Positions 1 to 12,800 of a stretch of DNA of 64,000 nucleotides are shown in pieces (position 1 is the stretch's first letter; each line of letters starts with the position of its first letter). The stretch covers positions 1 through 64,000 of the forward strand of contig CAINLJ010000147.1 in NCBI GenBank assembly GCA_903850335.1, given 5' to 3'. Under the pieces are notes generated by a model. The model was not told the DNA's origin, did no database searches, and saw nothing but the letters and a program-made list of their open reading frames with translations. This DNA is from an uncultured Bacteroidia bacterium (GTDB taxonomy: Bacteria > Bacteroidota > Bacteroidia > Bacteroidales > Prolixibacteraceae). A program made the position numbers and the translations under genes.

Positions 1-885
1 AGCGTGGTCTGGCCCGTGCCGCATACACTCAGCGTGCCGGTAACAGACGCTCCCGAAAGAACAGTTACCGTGGCAGTGGCGGTACAACCGTTGCTGTCAG
101 TATAGGTGATTAAACTTGTACCTGCGGTAACACCCGTAACAACACCTGCGTTATCCACCGTGGCAACACCCGGTGTGGCCGATACCCAAGGAGTACCCGC
201 AGCCGGAGTCCCCGAGCCTGCAAGCGTAGTCTGACCCGTGCCGCAAACACTCAGCGTGCCGGTAACAGAAGCTCCCGAAAGAACAGTTACAGTGGCAGTG
301 GCGGTACAACCGTTGCTGTCAGTATAGGTGATTAAACTTGTCCCTGCGGTAACACCGGTAACAACACCTGCGTTATCCACCGTGGCAACACCCGGTGTGG
401 CTGATACCCAAGGAGTACCCGCAGCCGGAGTCCCCGAGCCTGCAAGCGTGGTCTGACCCGTGCCGCAAACACTCAGCGTGCCGGTAATAGATGGAAACGA
501 GACCGTAACAGTGGCAGTAGTGCTGCAACCATTCGAATCGGTATAGGTAATCAAACTTGTTCCTGCTGTTACGCCAGTCACAAGACCCACGTTATCCACC
601 GTTGCGACAGCTGTTGTAGCCGATACCCATGGAGTAGTCGCAGCCGGAGTCCCAGAGCCTGCAAGCGTGGTCTGGCCCGTGCCGCAAACGCTTAACGTCC
701 CTGTGATAGACGGATCTTGAAGTACCGTTACCGTAGTTGATATGCTGCACCCATTAATGTCTGTATATGTAATTAAACTTGTCCCTGCCGTTACGCCGGT
801 CACAAGACCATTGGTACTGACGGTGGCAACACCAGTTGAGGCAGATACCCAAGGATTAGTTGCAGCAGGAGTTCCAGTCCCAGCA
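1..885 (-). repeat. Four tandem Ig-like (BIG2-like) repeats, array continuing off the left edge
   Basis: The units are 1-222, 223-444, 445-663 (one codon shorter) and 664-885. The sense sequence per unit includes TPWVSATPGVATVDNAGVV, TGVTAGTSLITYTDSNGC and SVCGTGQTTLAGS, a typical bacterial Ig-like (group 2) pattern with VTGVTAG. Units 1-222 and 223-444 differ at eight bases, all at third codon positions and all synonymous, so their proteins are identical. The other two units are more diverged. The array is cut by the window edge, so the true copy number is unknown. Confidence 0.85.
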
Positions 886-3800
886 AGTTGAGTATTTCCT
901 GTGCCGCAAATACTTAGACCACCACTAATAACCGGCAAAGGATTAATTGTTATTGTTGCACTTCCAACAGTGAATCCGGTTGTTTCAACGCAACCATTGA
1001 CATCAGTTACTGAAACGATTGTGTAGGTCGTTGTAGTAGTAACCGGTGTAGTAGCAACAGCAAAAGGTGTTCCGCTGACAACTCCTGAAGCAGTTCTGTT
1101 AGCTGTACCATCATTATAGACTATTGTGAATGGTCCTATTCCGGATGTTGCAGTCCAGGTTAATTGTCCGGCACCTGTAACACAGAATGGTCCGTTCGAT
1201 GTTAAACTTCCCTGAGGCAAAGCATTTATAATAATGCTCTGGTTTGTAGAGCTTGTTGCTGTACAGCCATTTGCATTAGTATAGTTAATCAAAATATGCC
1301 CTGTCCCGGCATTTCCCCACGCAACAGTAACAGTACTATCTGCCGCTGTACCTCCGGTAGAAATTGTTCCGCCGGTAACACTCCAGACGTATGCAGTCAT
1401 GTTTTTCTGGGTAGTATAAACATTGCCTGTTGAGTTAGCACAAATGGCTGTTGTAGGTGCAATTGTTGGAACGGGTAGAGGATTAACAGTGAAAGTTGAA
1501 ACATTGCCGGTACTGATACCTGTACAATCGACAAAATGAATAGTGACAGTAGTCGCACCAGCATTTGCTAATTTCCGGGTTAAGAATGTTGCCTTTCCAC
1601 TGGCTATTGTTATTGATGCGGTTGTATCTGTAGCGGTAACATTTGCTCCGCTAAGTCCGTAAGTTACAGTATAAGTAGCATTTGGAAGATTTGGAGCTGT
1701 TACTGAAACTGTCGACGATGTACCCTTACATACGCTTGTTGCAGATGAGCTGAAATTAGTAAGATCAAGCAAGGTTACGGCAGCATAGGTTATGACAACC
1801 CTGCCATTTGCACCGGATCCGGAAATTGTTCCTCCGACGCCTTTACCGCCACCGCCACCGCCAGGTACGAATCCATTAAATCCTGATGCGGCAATTCCGC
1901 CGGATCCGCCAACGGCACCACCAAGCAGAGGAGCCGATGCCAGACCGGCTATTCCACCGACTGTACCTGTACCATTTCCTCCAACGCCGCCTGAGCCACC
2001 GGAGCCACCCCCGGCACCACCATTGGAACCTGCATTGATTGAGCCAGATCCGCCATTATAGGATACTCCGCTAAGAATAACTGAAGATGGTGTTATTGTA
2101 CTCGCTGTTCCGCCTGTACCACCGGTTCCTGTTCCACCATAACCGCCTGCTTTAGCCACAGCAATACTGCCCGTTGAATTTCCAGGAGATGTATTTCCAA
2201 AATAACTATCGCTTGCAACCGAAGGAGCTGTTGCGGATGCAGTAGGTACTCCACCAGCACCAATGTGATAATTATAAATGGTTCCGGGAATAACAGAAAG
2301 AACTTCTTCTGTATAAGCACCACCGCCGCCGCCACCTCTGGCCTGGGCAGCTGTTCCGGAGCCACCTGCACCCCCGGCTCCCCAAACCTGAACTGTAATC
2401 TGGGTAACACAGGCAGGAACCGTGAATATTGTATCTCCTGCTCTTGAAACGATAGGACTATTTACTGTAATATAACCTGTCTTGGTCAGGGTGCTCGTTC
2501 CGCACGTATCCTTAGCCGTAAGGGCTACATCGTAAACACCCGGATTATTGAAATATACAACAGGATTCTTAAGAATGCTTGTTGATGGGTTTCCGCCTGT
2601 AAATGTCCATGCCCATGATGTAGCATTTGTAGAAGCGTCTGTGAAAGTAACAGGGTCACCAGGGTTAATAGTTGTCGGAGAACCAGAGAATGCCGCGACG
2701 GGAACAGTAGTTACGACGATCGGCAGAGAAGCTGTGGTTCCGTTTCCACAACTATTGGTTCCAAATACCGAAAGGGTTCCGGAAGTTCCTGTTGTAAAAT
2801 CAATTGTAATACTGTCGGATGTAGCAACTATTGATGATGCTGTACCAGTGTATGCCCATGTATAACCTGTCGCATTTGTTATCTGAGGAACCTTATATTT
2901 GACAACACCAACGCCACGGCAAATAAATGCCGGGCCGGAAATTGTTCCGGCTGCCCCTGGTCCGGTATTAACTGTCACTGTTATAGAATCTGCAAGTCCC
3001 GGACCGCAGTTGCTGACTCCCTGTACAAAGAGTTTTCCACCCGTTGAACCTGCCGGGAAGGTCATCGTTAGCGCATTTGTAGTTTGATTTGCAAATGTTA
3101 CACCTGTACCGGTATAAGTCCAGAGGTAAGATGAAGCACCATTAATTACAGGTACATTAAATATATAACTTGACCCTGAACATACTGAAGCAGCAGTGCC
3201 TGAGACTACATTACTTGTTATTGCTCCCGCTTTATCAGGGGCCGTATACACAATGAAGTTTGACTTACCAGGAATGTAGCTGTTACATCCATTAGTTCCG
3301 GTATAGTTAACCTTAACAGAGTCAGGAGCAGAGACCAGCCAGTTTACGACGACAGAATCGGCACCTGCACCACCCGAAACAATCGAATAGTCAGTACCTG
3401 CCACACCTGAGATCGTCCAGGCATAATTTGTCATGCCGGCCTGAGTCTTATAAGTAATAGGCACATTAGTACAGGTTACTGCTCCTGCAGATGAAGTGAT
3501 AGTCGGTGTAGGAGAAGCATTTACAGTCATCGCATAAGTTACTCCATTAGGAACCGGGGAACAATCGACTGAAGATACTGCCAAAGTCACTGAACCTGTC
3601 AGGGTAATAGGAAGTGTAGTAAATGAACCTGTATTATCTGCATTCATTGTCAGTGGTACAGTATATGAACCGGCGCCATTGAGTGTGTAAGTGATATAAA
3701 ATGCTCCGGCTTTTAGTGGACTAATAGTCGTTGAACTGATTGTAATTGCTGCAGTAGTACCCTGACATAACGTTAAAGGACCTGGTGATGTGATACTCAG

Positions 3801-6800
3801 GTTTGAAATGTCAACCTGGACACAAGTCCACAGGATTGCCATCTGTCCACCACCGCCACTACCACCGGATGTCTGATATGCCATTAGGATGTCGCTCACA
3901 CCGCCACCGCCGCCACCAGGAGTTGAACCTGGCAGACCTGCTGCTGTAGCGGAGAGTGAACCTGAACCACCACCACCGGCGTATCCGGGAACGGATCCTG
4001 TACCACCGGCACCTCCGACCGGATTCAGACCGCCGACGCCGACGTAGCCATTACCGGAATCTCCGGCACCGCCACCACCGCCTGCACCAGTAGCCGGAGC
4101 AGCACCTGTTTTAGTACCACAGCATCCTGTTGCCCCGGCACCACCCGAGAAGGTCGCCGGTAAGGTAATACCTGCACCAGAGGATGACCCTATGCCGCCT
4201 GCTCCGCCGACACCATAATTAGGTGTTACCCCGAGACCTCCACCTTTACCACCACCGGCAGTAACCGTAATTGTGGAAGCACCGTTAGGTCCGGTGAATG
4301 TTGTATTCTGGCCGGCTGTTCCTGCAACTGTCGAGCTGCCTGTTCCTCCTGCACCAATATTATAGTTATAAACCTGTCCTGGTGTGACTGCAAGCCTGAC
4401 TTTGGAGAAGCCTCCGCCGCCTCCACCGCCACCGGCATAGAAATTACGCAGCAGACGACCACCGCCGCCACCACCTGCACCCCAGACATAAACATCTATT
4501 GAGTTTACACCAACTGGTACAGTAAACGTGCCAGGGCCAGTGGTTGTAATAATACCTGTACCCGTAGTTGCCTTGATTGTCCCAACGAGGAAATCACCGA
4601 ACGAAGCCACCCCGGTAGCTGTGATAGATGTTGCTGCCGGTGGGTTATAATTAGGATAGAACCAGCTTGGCGAGAGAAACTTGGCTACTGAGAAAGTATT
4701 TGAATTCTTGGCCCTGATCGTATCTGTTGGTACCCAGTTAAATGTAGTATTCGAAACAAAGGACGCAAGTCCGCCACCTGGTGTCAGCGTCCAGTAGCGC
4801 TTGATACACCATGTAGGATCTAACCCTGAAGCAGCAAAATTAGCATACGGACCCGCATAGGTTGAGGCCGTTAAGTTTCCGGACGTACCTACACTTGTAA
4901 AATCGACTGTGACTGGAGCGTAATTGGTTGTTAAATCGCCTATCGGGAAGAGTTTGGTTTGGGCTCCTGTGGTTACTGGTACTGTTAATCTTCCGTTCAC
5001 CCATCCTTTTGTCCGGGTTATTGCACCATTTACAGTGAGTGTATAAGCTGCCGTTGTGGCCAGAACTCCGTTTGTCAGGGTTAATGGACCAGTGACTATT
5101 TTACTTGCAGTACCCAGTGTAACGCCGAGAGAATCATTAATGATCAGACCCCCGGTTCCGCTAAACGTCGCAGGGAACTCAACACCGGTTGTTTGGTTGG
5201 CACTACCTTTGTATTGCAGCGCTGCAGCCACCCCATAAACAGGTAAGACAGTGGCTGTCGCAGTTCCTTCCATTGAAAGAGTATCCGCAACTGTTACTCC
5301 TGTTGTAGTCTTTGCACCGGATCCCGATAGGGTCAGATTATAATAAGATGTATTTGCTACTGTTTGAGCAGCACCATAATAATTAACAAGAGTTCCAACA
5401 CCAGCTGTAAATGTTCCCGCAGTATTCGTTGTATTCCCGCCGATGAATAACTTACTTGTTCCAAGATCAATGGTTCCATTTGTCCTTGTCAGGTTACCTG
5501 TGATTGTATCCGTGAAGTTCGTACCCAGATTCATAGCTCCGCCTGAACCGTTCAATATAAGGGCACTACCCTTAAAATTACCTGACAATGTGGCTATTCC
5601 ACCTGTTTTCAGCATGGATATGATACCTGTAGTTATACCATCACCAATCGTTGTGAATCCGGCAATATTTTGTGTGGCAGCAGTACCCGAAACATTAATA
5701 GCAGAGGCACCTGCACTTAGGATACCTGTCTTTATGAAGTCACCATAGAAGTTTAATCCATAATTACTGGCAGAGGTACTAAGTGTTCCTGAAACAATGT
5801 TCAACGGAGCACTATGAGTAAGATCGCCCAATTGTTTGTTTGTGTTCAGGGTTATTGTACCTGAACCTCTGATTACAACACCACCTGCGGCTGTAAATAT
5901 TGGAGGCCATTCGAAATTAGCGGTTCTGCTGGCGGCTCCTGCGTTGTACTGAAGTGTCGCAGCGGGACCAAACTGCAATAATCCGCTCGGACCTGTGGCT
6001 ATGGCACTTGTTCCGTTTTCGATGGAAAGTGTGTCATTTACGGTTATTGTAGAGTTTAAAGTCAGAGTTCCTGTACCGGCAAGAGTAAGCTTGTAGAATG
6101 TTGAATTTCCTACTATTGTCTGCGCACCTCCATCGAAACTAACTTCACTTTGGTTAGGAGTAAATGTAGCACCGGTAGTCGTCCAGTTTCCCCAGACAGA
6201 AAGAGAATTTACAGCCGGGGCAACCGATCCTGCAATTGTAAGGCTTGCTCCTGGATTGATTGTTATATCCTTACAGGTGTCAGCAGCATTAATAATCGGG
6301 TAATTATTTGTGACCAAAATTGGAATCACGACACTCGAATTTTTATCCGGCACCGCTCCACTACACCAGTTTAACGGATCATTCCAGTCTGTAAGTGATG
6401 CTGGCAGATTTGTAATTGATCCACCGATCCAGTTATTCTGGATACATGTCCCACCTACATTCAGAAGTCCTGTAGCGGTACTGCCAAAATAGTTTGCATC
6501 CATTAATGTTGATGCATTCGACACTGTTGATCCAAATATACCTGTCAAATATGGAGTACTGTCGAGATTAAGTGAATTAGCCGTGTGACTTAACGAAGTT
6601 CCCAGATCAGCAGATGCCCCGGTTCCTGCAGGACTGTTATTGATAGTCACATTATTCAGAATACTTGTATTTACTGTAAACGATTTTACACCAGTTCCCT
6701 TGAGAACCAGATTGTAATAGGTTACATTAGCAATCCTTTGATCACCCGTACCAGTATAATTAACTGTACCTGTATTGGGTGAGAAAGCCCCTCCGGTATA

Positions 6801-9800
6801 GGTATAGAATGGAACAGTCAGTGAACTGAAGTTAATCGTAGCTGAGCCACCATCGAGCGTACCGGAGGTACTTGTCCAGGTTCCCGTAAAGGTATGATTC
6901 AGTCCGACCGCACCAAGGTTAAGTGTACCACCGGTACCGTTAATAATCAGATTCAAACCAGTGACATTACCCGTGAAGGTTGCAGTTCCCGCTGTTTTTG
7001 TCATTGATATGACCCCACCTGTAGTAAATCCTGCGATACTCTGAGCCGCCAGTGTTCCGGCAAGTATTATATTTGAACTTCCTGCCTGCAATCCTGCAGT
7101 CGGATCTGTTCCCGGGTTAAAGAAATTACCATTGAGGGTGATATCTTTACTGTTTGTAATAAGCGTTGCTCCTGAGGCAATTGTGAAATCGACCTTTGTA
7201 TTTTGTCCGATAATCTTAGGACCCTCCAGAGGGTCGAGTGTGACAATTCCACTGTTTATCGTTATTCCACCCAGACCTGTAAATGTACCCGGCCATTCAG
7301 CACTGCTAACCATTCTCGTTGAGTTATACTGAAGTCCGGCGTTCGGTCCATATTGAATATTGGAGGCATAAACATTCTTGTTAGCGCCATTCCCAACTGA
7401 GTAAATATTGTTAACCGTTGTGAATCCCTGATTTCCAAATGTCACAACCCCGGTTCCGCTAAGCGTCAGGTTGTAGAAAGTAGTCCCACCTGAAACAGAC
7501 TGAGATCCACCATTCAGAATTACTGTGCCTGTTCCCGCATTAAACTTACCGCTGTTATTCCAGTTTCCACTAACTGTTAATGTAGGTGTACCTGTAATAG
7601 CCAGAGTATCACCCGTTGCAATAGTTATACTTCGGCAGAACGCATTGGCGTCGATCACCGGCTGGTTACCACCAGGAAGGATTGTTGGAATGATAACGTC
7701 AGAAGTCGCGTCAGGAATAACACCACAATTCCAGTTAGCCGGATTGCTCCAAAGATGATCGGCACCTGCGCCGATCCATGTTGGACCAATACACGTACTG
7801 ATGTATAATGCTCCTGTTGAAGCTGGTGAAGCTGAAGCAAAATAGACCGAGTCAATAGTTGCTCCAGCGGTGATACAATATTTACCACCAAAGACACCAG
7901 TTGCATTACTTAACTTGACCAATCCATTACGATTCAGGATATTAGCCGTATGGGTAAAGGTTCCCAGATTGGCAATAGCCAGTGTGTCAATCGTCACAGC
8001 ATTACTAATTATAGCAGCAGGGAATGTTTTTGCACCACTCCCCGAAAGGATCAGATTATTATATGGGATACTGGCAATCGTCTGAACACCATTTGCATTA
8101 TACTGAACAGTGCTTGTCCCGGGAGTGAAGGAACCGGCTGTATTTGTTGTTGTTCCTCCAATAATCAGGGTACTTGAATTACCCAGCAGCGAACCAGCTG
8201 TTCTTGTCCATGCTCCCGTATAGGTATGAGTCATCCCGATCCCCAGATCCAGAGTCCCGGCACCATTTAGTGTGAACCCGGCTCCGCCTGTATTTCCTGT
8301 AAGAATTGCCGTTCCTGCACTCTTGGTCATTGAAACCAACCCAGTGGTCGTGAATCCTCCAATGTTTTGATTGACAGTAGATCCTGCCAAAGTAACGGAG
8401 GATGTGCCAGCATTCCACTGACTTGCATTATTGTTAATGAAATCACCATGGAATGTAATACCAAAGCCTGCGGTGACAAGATTGGCTCCGGACATGATTT
8501 TTAAAGGTACATTTGTGTTGTTACCCAGCTGCTTGGCTGAATTTAACGCGATTGTACCGGTTCCCTTTATAACGACACCACCCAAAGCATTGAAAGTAGC
8601 AGGCCATTCACCGGATATCACTGTACGATTGCTGGATCCTGCATTATATTGTAGTGTTGCATTTGGTCCAAAGGTTAATATTCCAATAAAGTTATTTGTA
8701 TTTGAACCATTCTCAATCGATAGAGTATCACCAACCTGTACTCCTCCTGTTCCACCAGGTAAAGATTTTATCCCGGTACCCGACAAGATAAGTTTATTGT
8801 AGCTTAGCAAGCCCATAGTCTGCGCAGCACCGGCATAATTCACAGTTCCCAGACCAGCGGTAAAAGTTCCTCCGGTTCCGGATACAACGGCTCCCGGAGC
8901 AGTTAAATTAAGCACACTTGAACCACCATTTAGTACACCTGCATTTCTTGTCAATGTACCACTGAAAGTATGTGTCAACCCTGCACCAAGATTTAATGTT
9001 CCTGTCGAAGATCCCGTACCAATAGTGAGGCCTACACCCGAAACATTTGCTGTTAAGGTTGCTGTACCCGAAGCCTTTGTCATAGCTACCGCTCCAGCCG
9101 TTGTAAAGCCTCCAATACTTTGAACTGCAGTAGTTCCGGTTATAGTAATATTGGAAGTTCCTGCTGCCAGGGTACCATTATTGATAAAATCACCATGCAA
9201 CGTCAGTCCAAGATTATTTGTGGAAAGAGTAGCTGATGGATCAATAGTTAATGGGACACTTGTATTGTTACCCACTTGTTTAGCTGCACCAAGTGTTACG
9301 GTACCTGTATTCATGATGTGAACTCCTCCGGTTGCCGTAAATATTGGCAACCATTCAGCACCAGCAGTCATTGGTGATGTGGAATTGTACTGAAGTATCG
9401 CATTCGTTCCATAGGTTGGCGCCGCAGAAACTGCTAATGAATTATCACCTTCCATAGAAAGAATACCACTGACTGAGAAATTAGCCGTTGTGATCGTCTT
9501 TGTGCCCGTACCGCCTAATGTTACATTACTAAAATTTGTTGCACCTAATATGTTTTGTGCAGGACCACTGAAAATGACTGTTCCTGTACCAGGGATCAAT
9601 CCTCCAATTCCAGCCTGGTTATTCCACAAACCGTTAACTGTCAATGTATTTGTACCCGAAATAGTAAGGTTTGCACCAGATTGGATTGTAATTGTATCGC
9701 ACAGAGCAGCAGAGGTGATTACCGGGAAATTAGTAATAGCCACAGACGGTATGATAACATCTGTTGTGGCTGTAGGAATGATCCCACTACACCAGTTCGC

Positions 9801-12800
9801 TCCATTATTCCAGTCTGTACTAATCGCACCAAGCCAGGTTCCAGGGAGACATGTAGTTGTATTGACATTCAAAACTCCGGTAGCTGTAGTACCAAAATAG
9901 GTTGAGTTTTTCACTATTGCCAATATCGAAGCCGTTCCCCCATATAAGTTTGCTGCCTGCGGTAAATTACCCAGAACAAGACTCTGAGAACGATGTGTAA
10001 ATGAACCAAGATCAGCAGACGATCCATTAATAGTAAGGATGTTCACTATTGTATCGTTTGCCGTAAACGATTTTACTCCGGTCCCAACAAGATCCAGATT
10101 TTGGTATTTAGTCTGATAGATAGTCTGAGCTCCTGCAAGCCCATAGGCTACATCATTATTATTCGTGGCAGCATCAATAACCGAAATTGTAGCAGGGCCA
10201 GCGAAGTTAAGATCAAGAGTAGCTCCCGTGGCCTGCAAAAGTTTACCTGTACCGGTAAGATCCGTGGCGATTGTCAAAGTCTTGCCATTCGTCAGCGTAA
10301 TCCCGTTCACTGTGACAGCAGGGATTGTAAACGTACCAGTAAGCGTCTGATTATTAGTATCAAATGTTTGAATTCCTGCACCTGCAGTCATTGATCCTGT
10401 ACCCAGCAGCGTAATTCCATTTTGGAAGTTAACCGGTGAGTTTCCTGAATTATTCCATGTTGCACCTGATGCGATCGAAACAAGACCTGAAAAGACCGGT
10501 GTTGCGCCAACATTGTTAATAATAAGGCTTCCGCTTGTTCCTCCACCCACGGTTGTGGTTCCGGTTACAAGCAGAGGGAAACCTCCTAAAGTTAAAGAAG
10601 AACTGTTTCCAACAGAAAGGTTGCCACCAATTGTCAAACCGGATGCTGTAGCTGTAGAAGAAGCTCCGCCACTAAGTGTTAAATTACCAGAAACAGAGGT
10701 TGTTCCTGCCAGAAATGTTTTCACTCCGGCTCCCGACAAGGTCAGGTTGTAGTAATTTACCCCACCAACAGTTTGTGCAACTGCCAATGGATAAACGACA
10801 GTACTCGTGCCAGGATTAAATATACCAGTGTTTCCTGATACAACGACACCCGGTGAAGTAAGATTGAGTGTCGATCCTGTGCCTCCGTCAAGGGTACCAG
10901 CTGTGTTGGTCCATGTGCCCGAGAATGTATGCGATAATGTATTACCGAGGCTCAGTGTACCACCGGAACCATTGATCGTTAGTCCGGCACCATTAACCGG
11001 ACCGATTAAGGTAGCGGTACCTGATGTCTTTATCATCGATATGGTTCCTGTTGTGGTAAAACCTGAAATACTTTGATCCAAAGCGCCGGCAAAGGATATG
11101 CCACCTGTTCCACTTGTTAACGTGCCTGTAGGAGTAATTGTCAGATTACCTCCCAGAGTTAAAAGGTTTGCCCCACGGGTTAAAGTCGCACCTGCATTGA
11201 TTGTTAAAGGAACACCATCTCCCAAAACTTTATCACCGTTTAACGAAACCGCACCTGTTCCTCCGATAACTATGCCTCCAAGCCCGTTGAATGTTGCAGG
11301 CCATTCGGAAGATACTGTCCTTAATGAAGCACCCGCATTATACTGAAGGGTAGCATTTGCTCCATAAATAAGTGTTCCGGTGAAAACATTCACATTCGCT
11401 CCGTTTGCAACCGAAAGTATACCGTTCACTGTCGTTGCATCACCTGCAACTGATCCAAAAGTTACAACACCTGTTCCGCCTAAAGTAAGGTTATTGAATG
11501 TTGTGCTTCCTGCTATTGTTTGGGTCACACCATTCAAATTAACAGTACCTATTGCATCAAGGAATCCTGATGATCCGTTATTATTGGTCCAGCTTCTGGC
11601 AACATTAAGTGTGTTAGCTCCTGCAAAAGAGAGTGATGCACCTGAATTGATTGTAATTGTATTACAATATTTTTGGGTACCATCGGCATTAATAACCGGT
11701 TGAACAGGTACACCTGAAATGACAACAGGGTTAATCACAACATCAGTCGAAGGATTTGGCAGTGTATTACAAGACCAGTTGGTCGGGTCAGCCCAGTCAG
11801 AAGATGTTGTTCCAAGCCATTGACCTGGAATACAAGGCGCATTACCGACATAAAGAATACCTGTTGCAGGCGCAAAGTTGACAGTATTAATCACGGTAGC
11901 CGAAGAACCCGTTCCTCCATAGGAAGTATCCACAGTCTGCGGTGTACCATTGAGAGAGAATGTCTTGGCTGTATGATTAAATGAGCCCAGGTTCATAAAC
12001 ACACTATTAACACTCGACAGATTGCCACCGATTGCAGTGTTGGCTGTAAACAATTTGCTGCCACTATTTCCAGTGAAAGCCAGATTGTTATAAGGTAAAC
12101 TTGCTAACGACTGATTAGCAGATAGATTATTGTAAGTAACAGTTCCGGTTTGGGCATTAAATACCCCGGTTGTAACAGTTGAGTTGCCACCGATATTCAG
12201 GTTACCTGAATTACCTAATAATGTCCCGGCCGAAAGTGTAAGATTACCTGTAAAAGTATTCGGACCCGTACCGAGGTCGAGTGTCCCTGTACCTGAACCA
12301 TTGACGGTCAGTCCTCCACCATTGACGCTGCCTGTAAGAACTGCTGTTCCATTTGTTTTTATCATCGACACCAGCCCTGTGGTAGTAAAGGTTCCAATAT
12401 TCTGGGCGATTGTACCTGCAATGACAACTGGAGAACTTCCACCTGTGAATGTTCCGTTATTTATGAAACTTCCAAAGAAAGTTACTCCAAAATTAGATGT
12501 TGCAAGTGCCGAACCCGAATTGATTGTTAATGGAACATCGGTTGCTGCATCTCCCAGCTGTTTGAGTGCATTCAGGGTAATGACACCTGTATTTTCAACA
12601 AGTACTCCACCTGTAGCTAAGAATGGACTTATCCATTCGGCACCTGCAGTAAAGTTTGCAGGTTTATTGTACTGAAGTCTGGCTGCGGTCCCGTAGGATG
12701 GAGCGGCAGAAACAGAGGCAGTTCCTTCCATGGAAAGAACATGGGTAACATTAGGCTGGCCAGTCAGGGTTTTGGTACCAGCACCTGTAAACGTAAGGTT

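Noticed and set aside
1-885. Regular direct repeats that could be read as CRISPR
   Set aside because: The period is about 222 bp, with no short repeat plus unique spacer pattern, and the repeats are in-frame coding units.
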